Origin: Xylocopa sonorina
Lineage: Eukaryota > Arthropoda > Insecta > Hymenoptera > Apidae
Length of the DNA stretch: 64,000 nucleotides
Direction: 5' to 3'
Assembly: GCF_050948175.1 (NCBI RefSeq)
Contig: NC_135206.1
Location: forward strand, 4,059,670 to 4,123,669
Shown one piece after another: positions 39,933 through 50,245 of the stretch (its first letter is position 1; every line of letters begins with the position of its first letter). The position numbers and the translations under genes were made by a program. The notes beneath the pieces are model-generated. The model was not told the origin of the DNA, did no database searches, and saw only the letters and a list, made by a program, of their open reading frames with translations.

Positions 39933-39969
39933 AAAAAAAAAAAAGAAAAAAAAAAAAAGAAAATAAAAT
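39933..39969 (+). repeat. A-rich low-complexity tract
   Basis: Long A runs broken by single G residues. Confidence 0.85.
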
Positions 39970-40869
39970 GCAGAGTGCACGCCACGGTCAATATTAGTTT
40001 TAGCCTGGCGAAAAAATGTATCATGTTTCTCGAAAAAGGTGGAGCACGGTTAACCGCGCGTCTCCTACCATTAGTGATATATCATGCGCGCGGAGTGTTA
40101 TCATAGCATTATAGACAATCATTATCCATCCCCTCGTTCGCAGCGTGAGTGAAAGGGGTGGGCTCCTCGAGGATCCAGATGGAAACCTTTATTTAAGGTC
40201 AGCCGTAAACGAGCTGAAAGGTCGGCAAAGGGGTGTGGGGCGTGGCGAGCATAAACAAACCTCGTGCCATATTTCGCAACAACAAATCAACTCGACACCT
40301 CGCGGCCCTCGGTATAATCAGCTAATTCGCGGTAACAACTTAATTCAGGCCTCCGTAGCCCCGATTAAACAAACCGTAACTACTTAATTCGCTTAACGAG
40401 CAGTGTTGCGCGGTAGGGCATGGCTCTTTGCGGAGGTGCGAACTTTCCACGCACCCAGTGTTTTTCAACCTTAATCGCCGATGATGCGCCAGAATCTGAT
40501 CACGGTTACGCAGGAAACCTACCACGTTCTACGATTGATCCGTCGGATCGGGACATCGAGATACTCTTCATATCCTTTAATGTCGTTGGCGTACGCACGG
40601 AAATCTAGGGTGGAAAATGGTTTCTACGAAAGTAGAAGTCAAAGTTGGGAACCACCAATTTACAAGACCGATCGAAGCCAATCGATTCGTCCGGTCATTA
40701 CACGGTAATGATCATTACCAGACGGCACATGTGTTCCTCGAACTCGAGCTCACCGAAATTCGTCTGCCTTTACATCGTGTCCGTAGTCATTTTTCTACGC
40801 GTCCTGCCGCTTGGCAACTTGCTACAAAAGCACAGGAAAATAACACCAAAAATACATTGTTGTTGGCTG

Positions 40870-40888
40870 GAATCCTTTGAAAGGATTC
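40870..40888. repeat. Perfect 9-bp inverted repeat
   Basis: GAATCCTTT and AAAGGATTC flank a single G. Confidence 0.6.
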
Positions 40889-42388
40889 TCTCCTTACGGG
40901 AGTTCGCCTCGTGAAATATGACCGTTTGAACCCGGACATGTTTCCTGTAACTTCTACAAACGGCGATTCCGGTTCGCAACATTCCAAACTATTATACACC
41001 ATGAACCGTGTTGGACAGTTAAGAACGCTTTTCATCGGCGATATAAAAAAAAAAGTATTTACTGTTAGACCGTGTACCGCATAGTATCGAGTAATCAGCT
41101 GCGTTCTGCTAATTTTTAATAGTCCCGTTTGATGTTGGAAGCCGCAAAGGTAACTCAGAAAACACTTAGTCATCGCGAGGAATGCAATCAACTCGAATAA
41201 GTCATTAAGCGGTGACGTTTCGTGAAATATTGTTGCGAGTGCCAGTTGCTCGCGTGTGTGGCATTAGACGAATTTACGCACAATTTAAGAGGGAATAGTT
41301 TCTAATTGGTAGCTCGAATGTAAATGGTAGGCGACAAAAGCGAGGAAAGAAACGAGAGAAAATATATCACGAGTATGGAGGCTGTACCATTCGAGCGTAT
41401 AGATCATAGTTCGAAGTACGGAGGTGGAGTAAAATAATAGCTATGCGGCGGTGGAAGCATTGTTCCGATGACTAATGGTAGAGAGAAACACATCGAGAAA
41501 CTTGGCAATAATATATACGCGCTTACGACTTACACGGGTCACGTGAAATATAAGGAACATTAATGACCGGCGCGGATAATCGTGTAATTTACCACAAGTT
41601 TTTCCCCTTTCCGCCTCTTTCTCAATCCTCGTGCTCGCCAGACTTTCCAAGATTTACTAACCGATCACGTAATTATACGCGGTACAACAGTGAAATCACT
41701 GGATGTCACCCTGCGTTTAACTAAACGAACACGTTTGCCCGCGCTTTCTAATCGAATTAAAATCGTTCCCTACTTTTCGTCAGACCGCTTTCATTTCGAA
41801 TGATACGTTTCGCCAAAAAATGACAAATAAATGTTCCACGTTCCTCCTCGTGGTCAAGAGAATACCCACCACCGTTGCGGAGATATAATTTATTACAGAG
41901 TATCACTTCGTACGCGAGGATCAAAACGGTGGCTGTCACAACCGCTTTAAGAATACCCGTTAAAGATATTAGCTGCGAGCAAACAGCATTTATGCACAGT
42001 TATTTCTTCGAAAGACCGAGTTTTCGAGTACTCATCGTTCAACTTGACTCAAAGTTAAACACTCGAGGTATTTATGTATAGATACTCGTCGCAAGTTGGA
42101 TACGATCGTAACGTTGATTGAAATTACCATTGGTGTCGTGGGTTAAAAGATAAAGTATTATAATAATTTAATATTACCCTATTAGCTTGGATAACAAGAA
42201 TCAATGACGTCGTACATTAATTTCATGTATCCGTATACCAAGGATAGCGTACTTTACAGCTACAAATGGCACACTTTATATCGTATCCAAATAAGGTAGA
42301 ACCATCCAGTCCTTTGAGAGCATCGTCGTAACACAGCATTCACGTACATACGCGTACGTCTAATAAATAATATTTCCACGACAAAGTC

Positions 42389-42392
<4 letters not shown>

Positions 42393-42423
<31 letters not shown>
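42393..42423 (+). repeat. (GA)n microsatellite
   Basis: About fifteen uninterrupted GA units. Confidence 0.9.
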
Positions 42424-42425
<2 letters not shown>

Positions 42426-43181
42426 CTAAAAAAGAATTATAGTAATATTCGAATAATGAAGTTAAGTGGAAAACTGGTATGTAAGATACCATATGGTTTC
42501 TTTTCCAATCCAACACGCAAAAGAAATTGATTTTTACGCATTACTCGAACAAGTTGTAACGCTCGTACCATAAAATCTTTCATGAGCAAGCAACTTTCCG
42601 TATTTTCAATTTAATAAACTTATATTATGAGCACAAAAAAAAATTAACGAATAGAAAGCAGCAATTGAAAATTCTCGCAATAAAACTCTTTCGAATCGAG
42701 TAAGCTAAATGGGATATACTATAGTTTTTCTCTGATGATTCAGCAGAAACAATAAACGAATCTAGAATCTCCATCGTCGCTAGAATTACAAGCGTTATTA
42801 TACGGTTTTAAAAATATTATCATCATTACAGCAGCCCTGTAACTTACCAGTTCTCAGGACAAGACCGAATCCCGTGGTAATCTCAATTTTCGATTAAATT
42901 AGGATCCTTCCGATCAATTTCGCGAGGACGGACTGTTTACAGACAGTATATACCAGGACCAACGGATGCGTGTCCCTTCTGTGATTTCTATCGTGATGAA
43001 CCACCAAATAAAACCCGGCGAAGCGGGCCCTGATTCGCGGCGTGTGTATTGCGAATCACCTGAAAAACCACCGTGACGGTGGCCTTCTTCCACACACGAG
43101 ACACGAAACCGCATCCGAGGCGCGTGACGACGAGAACAGCCGAGGAAACGGAGCAACGGAGACGGGGATATAAAGAGCGGG

Positions 43182-43241
43182 GGAAAAGAAAAGAAAAGAA
43201 AAGAAAAGAGAAGAAAGAAAAAAAAGAAAAAAAAGAAAAAA
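43182..43241 (+). repeat. (AAAAG)n homopurine tract
   Basis: Repeated AAAAG units grading into longer A runs. They give the Lys/Glu-rich stretch of a spurious frame on the plus strand and a Phe/Ser-rich one on the minus strand. Confidence 0.9.
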
Positions 43242-43660
43242 CAGCGGGCAAAAAGAGGGAGAAAAGAAAAATGAAGAAACACCAACAGAGACGATGGTGT
43301 GATGATGAAGACTGGCGACCGACGGAGAAAATGAACCACGAACCGAGAAGAGGTCTGCTGCGCCTCACCCCTTCTTTAAATCGTGTGCAATCACCTTTCA
43401 CGGCAAACTCGGGCTGCCGAGAATGCAGCCAGACTCCTATATTATTATCTACTTCTAATGCCAGCGGCATTGTGTCAGCGGGAGACAGTGGTGCGGATGA
43501 AAGGAAACTTGTCTGTGAAAAAGAAACGAGAAAAGAAAAAGAAACGGCAAAAACCGTGGCCGACGAACGGGCTGAAAATATGGAAACGCGCGCAACGATC
43601 TTCCAACCTGCAACACGCTTCTACGCTCTTTCCGAATTTCGTACGACGACGACGACCAAC

Positions 43661-43700
43661 TATTCTATTCTATTCTATTCTATTCTATTCTATTCTGTTC
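43661..43700 (+). repeat. (TATTC)n pentanucleotide microsatellite
   Basis: Seven clean TATTC units followed by degenerate copies (TGTTC, CATTC). Confidence 0.9.
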
Positions 43701-44639
43701 CATTCTATCGCCTCGTGTAATTCAATTTCGATTAGATTCAAGTATCCTGAAATTGATCGATAACGATACATCAATCTCAATCTGAAAGACAGTACGAATA
43801 AAGGTATAGGCTAGAGTCAGCGCTTCGACTTCGCCTTGATTGCTTCTTACCCGATGTACACTGTAACGAAACTGTGATACAGAAAAAAGATGGAAAAAGA
43901 AGATAGATTCTATAATATGAATGCCAGCCCGAATGGATTTTAATGAGATCGAACGGATTTTATTAGCTGGTATGCAAACGATGCCGAGCTAGGTTCGCAT
44001 GAGGGGGCGTACGTTGTATACAATATTCATCGTACGGCGAGCCGGAGTGCGTTGAAAGGGTGGTAGAATCCGCAACGGGAACGAAAGACACAAGAGGACG
44101 CATCGTGGGCCCGACAAAACGAAATGTTTGGCCGTGGAAGAAGAAGCCGGCGGGTATAATGGATATCTTTATTATCGGAGGGAGAGGTAAAGTCGATGGT
44201 AGTATCGTCCCAACGACGACGTTCCGCTATGGCAGATCAACAGAACTTCGGTCCAATTGGTCTCCCATCCCCACCCCGACATAAATATTGATGAAAACGA
44301 TACATTTATACGCGAACGACAAGTCCGTCCGCGGAGAAAAAGCCAAGAGATTTATCGGGACGCGGCCTTGCGACGACAGCCATTTCTGCGCCGATCATAC
44401 ATCAAGCAGAGCCTTCGGGCCAATTCCGATCGAGCCGAGTAGCCAATGTCCGCGCGGTTCCTGTTTCTAGACCACACGATCCATCCTACGATTCGTTAAA
44501 GAGTGTCGTTTCGGGCTGATTTTTTCAATCTTCCCAGTCGGACGGATTCCCCTCAGGATTGCCGCGCTTTTTCTCCACTCTGATTAAAAACTTTTATCCT
44601 CCAGCTGAATATTTATTCAATTATATATCTCTGTGTACC

Positions 44640-44661
44640 CTGATGTTTTCAGAAACATCAG
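44640..44661. repeat. Perfect 9-bp stem hairpin
   Basis: CTGATGTTT and AAACATCAG are exact complements around a four-base loop TCAG. Confidence 0.6.
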
Positions 44662-47172
44662 AGACGAGTCGTTTAGTTGGTTAATTATAAAAGAGTAACC
44701 AAAGATTGGCCAAAGGTGTAACAGAAAGAAAGGAGTCCATTTGCGAGCATGTTTTGTAACCATCGTTAGAACCGGTTCCCTTGAACGCGTGGCGTTCAAT
44801 GAAACGCGCCAGAGAATTATTTCAGATCAACACTCTTGCCATAAGTTAATAATAAAGTCTACTAAAACATTTAAATTATCTAAAACAGAGAATAATAATA
44901 GACGGGATACGTGTGTGAAGGAAATTTTTTTTCAACTATCGATGCGACATTTCTCGTAGAGAAATCGATTGATATCGATTACGATGCAACCGATCACCTC
45001 ACCGAGAATGTTTTCTTACCTCAAGATCTCTGGACAGGCAAGGGGACCGGACCCCTTTATTGGATTTAGCCCCCTAATGATTTTGTCAAGCCAGGATGAA
45101 AAGAACCTGCCAACATTCCGTCGTGACTCGTTCTGCATTCGAATTTGGCGCTGTAACCACGCTTGGTTAACCGATGGGGTTCCCCTCGTAAATTACGCTT
45201 CACGGATCGTAACCCGTCACCTAATACAATTATACGCGAGAGATAGCTGACAGTAGAATGATTTTTTTCAACATCCTTCAATTTCATTAATTACGCCTCG
45301 ACTAGTTTTTCTGGATAAAGCCTGGATCATGCCTCTTTACGAAACTCCTACTCCCTAATGATCGTAACTTTCTGAAAATCATTACATTATTTTACTTTTA
45401 AATTCGCATCAGTAAAGATAGTAAAACGACCAAAGTGAAAACCAAGCAAAAGTAGAAGAGAGAAAAAGAGATCAACCTCCTTGTTTTGCTATACAAAACA
45501 TAAGCGCCCAATTATTTCCTTAAATGCCACTCGGTATCGAAAAGGGTATCGGTCCTCGGTTCTCTCGCTATTACGCGAAACTAATAAATCTTTCTCGCGG
45601 TAGATACACACGTATCGTTTCTTTCTTATGCGGCCGATGTTCCGTCGTTCCAGGAACGGGGCTCTCGATCATACACCATTAATTATCGACACAATGCATG
45701 AGGATTAGGTTTTTCTGAACCGCGGACCGCCGAAAACGTACATGCGCCTGGTACATCGCCGCATGTCAACGGACGTCAACTTTAAATGGAAATGTCTTAA
45801 TTATCAGAGCACGTAGTGGCCAACAAAAACCACCGTCGAGACTCCAGGACCGTCTCTCAGCGGCGCTATACATCCGCTATACATCCGCGACGGTTAAAGC
45901 GAGATCAAAGACGGGTAAGATCCTCGTACGAAAAGGGTAAGACGCTCGAATACTTGATCCGCCACTGACTTGGAAGTGAGATACACCGAGGTAATTGGGT
46001 GTAATCGAATGACATGTAACCAAACGTTTGTCAACTCTACCAATGTCTTTGGTAATGTATTATGATAATACAACCAGTCATCCGCGTCGATTTTAACAAC
46101 GATTTTATCCCACGACATCATTAAGGAACTTAAAAACATGCGACTCACCAGGAAGGACGAGCAGGATACCCGAAAAGAAGTCGTGCTAGAGGATATGAGC
46201 AGGATGTCACGAATGAACCCGTGGAGTGGAGAGGAAATGCTTTAACGAAAAGGAATATGAAAAATCGGAAAATCATTTACATTTCTATCTTATCAAATAT
46301 GTACGTAAACGTATATATTTATGTTACCTACTTATCAGTATTTCTAGCTGCGCCTGGATGTTGGCAACCCGGCGACGCGTCGAGTAATAGGATTTTCGGT
46401 TGCCTACGCGTCAGAATAAAATGGCGGTAGTTCCGATTATCCTAAATAGAAAAATAAATTTAGTTTCATCAACTTACTTCGATGATTTTACAATATTCGT
46501 GACATACCACAATAACACGACAACATGTGTATAATGATTAAGTATAGAATACATAGAATGATATATGTGAAATAGTCTGTTGTTAAACTAAAGGTATTCG
46601 AACAGAAAATGGTGCTAAATAACCCTAATTAGAAACATTATCGTTAGATTCTCTGAATATACTCACGTATTGACTTCGATGTTTCGCTAGGAACAATTAG
46701 GAACAAGTTTAGTCAACTTTGGTAAACGGTAGATTAATTTAAAAGCAACCAAATTGAAATATGGAAGAGCGTACCTGACTTTCCTTCGAATGCACACGAA
46801 CACTGATCCGCGCATGCGGCGTGATGCATATGTTTTTTAAATTACGTTCAGCGATTGGTCGATTCGATATCTTATAATCTATGCGGAAAACATTGGTTAC
46901 TTTTTCGAACTACAAGAATGAGCCAATAGTTGGTTCTACTTTTTGCGCAAGTGCAGTAAATGCAGTCAATGCGAATAAACCTAATGTCGGCCGACGTGGA
47001 TAAACGAGCAGCAAGTAGCTCGACGTACAAACTGATACTGTGGGAAATTAAAAGCTCGTATTTATGGCTACTTATTTGTTCTGTCGACTACGCTGCATTA
47101 ACATGTGACATACAGGAAAATGATAACGGTTGAAAGTCTGCGATCTGCAGCAAAAATGAACATGTTCTAAAC

Positions 47173-47220
47173 ACTTGCATCTCGTCTCTAAATCAGCTGT
47201 CATAAGCAGACGATACGCAG
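47173..47220 (+). other. Probable 5' UTR exon of the STPR-repeat gene
   Basis: A CAG|GTAAAC donor at 47220/47221 and a pyrimidine-rich acceptor ending at 47392 (ATTTCAG) would remove an intron of 172 bases just before the coding exon. The 5' end is not determined; the start given is arbitrary within the upstream AT-rich DNA. Confidence 0.3.
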
Positions 47221-47423
47221 GTAAACTTTATCTTCTGACGCTTTATCTACGAATTTTAATGTTTCCTTTTCATAAACACTTTTCATAATTTCAAACAAAT
47301 GTTTAAAGCACGCTATCGGTATGAAATTATTGTATAATGTAAATGTTATAATTTAACTTCATCGCAATTTATTTGTATGTTTAACATTTCAGTATCTGGC
47401 GCCATTCGTTGGACTATAAGGTC

Positions 47424-48902
47424 ATGGAATTGACTGAAACTAGCGTACAAATAAGAGATTGTTCCATAGATCTTATACCTGTTTATATTAAACAAGAGAA
47501 CGATGAACGCGAGACAGATTTCAATGACATAGAAATAATCAGTGCAGCTCAAAATTTCTGTGCTATTGAAATTAAAGAAAGTAAAGTATGTACTCTAATT
47601 AATAACAATAGAGAATCGTATGTAAACAATAAAGATTATATACAAAACGCAAACAACTTAAATAATTCAAGCTCCACGTTAAATGTTGCCCAACAAAATG
47701 AAACCTGTAATATCAATGGTATCTTAAATGGTTCTGTATATTTACAAGACTTAGACTACGAGAATATAAATATAGAGATACAAAAACCGACAAATAGAAT
47801 TGCCAAAGTTTTTATCGATCAAAATGAAGAAGCACAAACGACCAATTACAGCGTTTCAACAGTCACTATACCCAGTGAACTGTTAAGGCTAAATCTTAAT
47901 ATAAAAAAGGAGAACGAGCTGGAGCAAGAAGCAGTTTATACTACGGAGTGGTTATGCGACGTGGACAATGAGACTGATCTTCGATTGAAAGTATCTAAGA
48001 ATAGCAAGGGCAAGATTCAAGAGGTTCCTACCGATATCGACGCCACGATAACATTATTGACCAAACAGAAGGACCAGACAGTGGAAAATGTTAATAACTC
48101 GAATACCAACGAGGGTAACGCGGAGAGACCTAAGAGGCAATTAAAATTAAGATCAAACTCGTTGCAAGATTATAAAGAGAAATTACGAAGGAAGGCAGAG
48201 TGCATGAGAGAGAAAAGAAAGAAATTGTACGAGCAAGAAAGCGAAGAACAACGGCAACAAAGATTGGCCAAAGAAGCGGCGAAAAGGCGTGAGATGAGAA
48301 TGTACTACGAAACACCGGAACAAAGGAGGAAAAGATTAGATGCCGAAGCTGCGAGGAAAAGAGAGTATAGAATGTACAATGAAACACCCGAAGATAGGAG
48401 GAAGAGGTTAGATCGCGAAGCGGAGAGAAGAAGAATGAAAAGACTATCGTTGTACGCTAGCGAAACTCCCGAACAAAGGAGAGAGAGATTAAACAGAGAG
48501 TCGGCGAAACGACGGGAGGCTCGTCTCAATCAGTATGCTAAAGAAACGCAAGAGGAGAGGAAAGAAAGGTTGAAAAGAGATGCGCTGAGAGTTAGAGAAA
48601 TGAGATTCACTAGATCTGCTATTGAAACGGAAGAGGAGCGGAAACAAAGGTTAGTAAAAGATGCTCTTCGAAAGAGGGAGGTAAGAATGCATGGACGACA
48701 TTCGGTGAATAACAATTTCACTGAACTTCAAACGGTTCGCAATTTTCAAGAATTAAACAATGTGCAGATAAAGGAGAATCCTGATAATCAATTGGGTGGT
48801 CATTATTTGAGCAACTGGATGATGTGGTTCCAAAATTCATTAGTCCAACCGGTTCATGTTGGAGAACAAATCGTCAAATCTCAATCGGAGAGTAATGGAT
48901 AA
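47424..48902 (+). CDS. STPR-like repeat protein (FMBP-1 type DNA-binding)
   Basis: 492 residues in one coding exon. Residues about 272-425 carry six tandem copies of a basic, helix-prone repeat of the form ETPEQRRKRLDAEAARKREYRMY. The repeat-start glutamates lie at residues 272, 296, 320, 347, 374 and 401, so the period is 24, 24, 27, 27, 27. This matches the STPR pattern described for silkworm FMBP-1 (tandem 23-residue repeats that bind DNA), though the period here is longer. The N-terminal 250 residues are acidic, Asn-rich and without a recognised domain; the C-terminal 65 residues are unassigned. The start is the first ATG in the frame (MELTET), 31 bases after a likely 3' splice site. A nuclear DNA-binding role is inferred from the family. 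A basic coiled-coil protein is the alternative. Confidence 0.8.
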   Translation: MELTETSVQIRDCSIDLIPVYIKQENDERETDFNDIEIISAAQNFCAIEIKESKVCTLINNNRESYVNNKDYIQNANNLNNSSSTLNVAQQNETCNINGILNGSVYLQDLDYENINIEIQKPTNRIAKVFIDQNEEAQTTNYSVSTVTIPSELLRLNLNIKKENELEQEAVYTTEWLCDVDNETDLRLKVSKNSKGKIQEVPTDIDATITLLTKQKDQTVENVNNSNTNEGNAERPKRQLKLRSNSLQDYKEKLRRKAECMREKRKKLYEQESEEQRQQRLAKEAAKRREMRMYYETPEQRRKRLDAEAARKREYRMYNETPEDRRKRLDREAERRRMKRLSLYASETPEQRRERLNRESAKRREARLNQYAKETQEERKERLKRDALRVREMRFTRSAIETEEERKQRLVKDALRKREVRMHGRHSVNNNFTELQTVRNFQELNNVQIKENPDNQLGGHYLSNWMMWFQNSLVQPVHVGEQIVKSQSESNG

Positions 48903-49557
48903 AAAATTGATCTAATGATAAACCTTTGGTAATATGTACATAGATATTCTGAACGATATTCTATACGTAAAACAAATCATACGGTATCTGTATCGCGTAT
49001 AATTTAGGTGTAGGTGTCTCTCCTAAGATATATTGTATTTACGCCCAAATACAATAGCAAACCGTATTCTATGACCATTGCAATCTATATCATATAATAA
49101 TCTTAAGTGTAATTTAAATTTTCAATTAGATACAATCGCATCGTCTTATATATCGTCGGGAATGTTAAAACTTGTTATTTAATATATTTATTGATATAAA
49201 GAAGAAGTCGGTGGTAAATTACGATAATTAAAAAGTATTTGATATTTTAAGATATATGTATGCGTGCGGTGTGCATGTCTGTGTACAAAAAGTATAGTAA
49301 TATTGTAATGTTATACTAGTTGATACAAGCTAGAGAGAAAAGTTTGTTAAGATGTTAAGATTGTAAAGAGTTAGGATTTAACAGTGCCTTTTCGTTCACT
49401 GTTTTACAAAAGCAATTTGTAATGTGATTCAAACGATATTTATACATATGTATATATTATTTAAATACGAATTCTGATGGAAATTTAACTGTTTCTTAAA
49501 GTATACATACATACCCTGTAACGTAATTTTTTCTACAGTTCCTTTGTATTAAATAAA
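48903..49557 (+). other. 3' UTR of the STPR-repeat gene
   Basis: AT-rich, no open frame, ending near the AATAAA at 49552-49557. The length is inferred from that signal. Confidence 0.55.
49552..49557 (+). terminator. Candidate poly(A) signal AATAAA (STPR gene)
   Basis: First clear AATAAA after the stop at 48902, followed by T/G-rich sequence. Confidence 0.55.
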
Positions 49558-50245
49558 GTAAGGGGATATGTTATGGTATGACTTTATTTATTCGTGTATT
49601 TTATCGAAAAAAAGCAACTTTGTTTCGAAAACTTACACCATTTAAGTGGACAACGCTGGCGATGTTGATCGACGCTCGTCTAATACGACTGCGACGAATG
49701 CATGCTAAAAGGCAAACAATATTAGCAATCTTTACTTCGAAGACTGACTGACGATACGAGAAATTGACTTTACTTATCTCACTTGAATCCAAAATACTAT
49801 TTCACAGCTAAATAACAACGCAGCTTGTTCAATAAACACAGTAAACAACCCGAACTGCTTGCAAACATTTTGAATAACAAGTCGTCCTTCTCCTACTCCT
49901 TTCCTTTCCTTTCCTTTCCTTTCTGGTATCGAGTCATCATTGGTTCTACGTCAACCAATCATAGCTCTCTATTTTCATTATGTAGTAGTAGTAAATATTT
50001 AAATACACTCACCACGCGCGCCTTTTAACCTAAATGATAAAGCATGCTTAACGTTTTCAGTATTGCAACAATATTAACAATTATTTGAAAGAAAATCATT
50101 CGTTAATAAAATATGAATTGCATAGCACATAATTAAACCCCATTAAATATTACATTACTATTATTATTACTATTACTATAGAAATATATTTAAATAAAAT
50201 ATATTTCTTCACGTGTGTATAATATACGATAAGAAAATTTAAGAA
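49558..50245. other. Spacer between the STPR gene and WDR3
   Basis: AT-rich spacer with a (TTTCC)n repeat at 49898-49923. It should contain the WDR3 promoter and 5' UTR; no TATA box stands out from the AT-rich background. Confidence 0.5.
49898..49923 (+). repeat. (TTTCC)n microsatellite
   Basis: Five TTTCC units in the spacer upstream of WDR3. Confidence 0.85.

Larger units (their letters stand above)
33231..47172. other. Gene desert, second part
   Basis: About 14 kb without a supported gene. It holds many microsatellites (listed separately), small perfect hairpins at 33649-33668, 40870-40888 and 44640-44661, a 10-bp tandem repeat at 38574-38601, and a cluster of TAATT sites at about 40310-40400. 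Open frames such as 37246-37683, 43073-43720 (a Lys/Glu run from an AAAAG repeat) and 45894-46148 (minus) are not convincing. From about 46.2 kb the DNA becomes AT-rich, marking the approach to the gene-dense block. Confidence 0.6.

Noticed and set aside
43073..43720. 215-codon Lys/Glu-rich frame
   Set aside because: Its core is an AAAAG microsatellite and its end a TATTC microsatellite.
45894..46148. Minus-strand frame with protein-like text (WDKIVVKIDADDWLYYHN)
   Set aside because: Reads more like coding sequence than its neighbours but matches no family I know, and no flanking exons were found. At most a decayed fragment.
47409..47423. TTG start extending the STPR protein by five codons
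   Set aside because: The ATG at 47424 is a normal eukaryotic start; the upstream frame is entered from near a splice acceptor.
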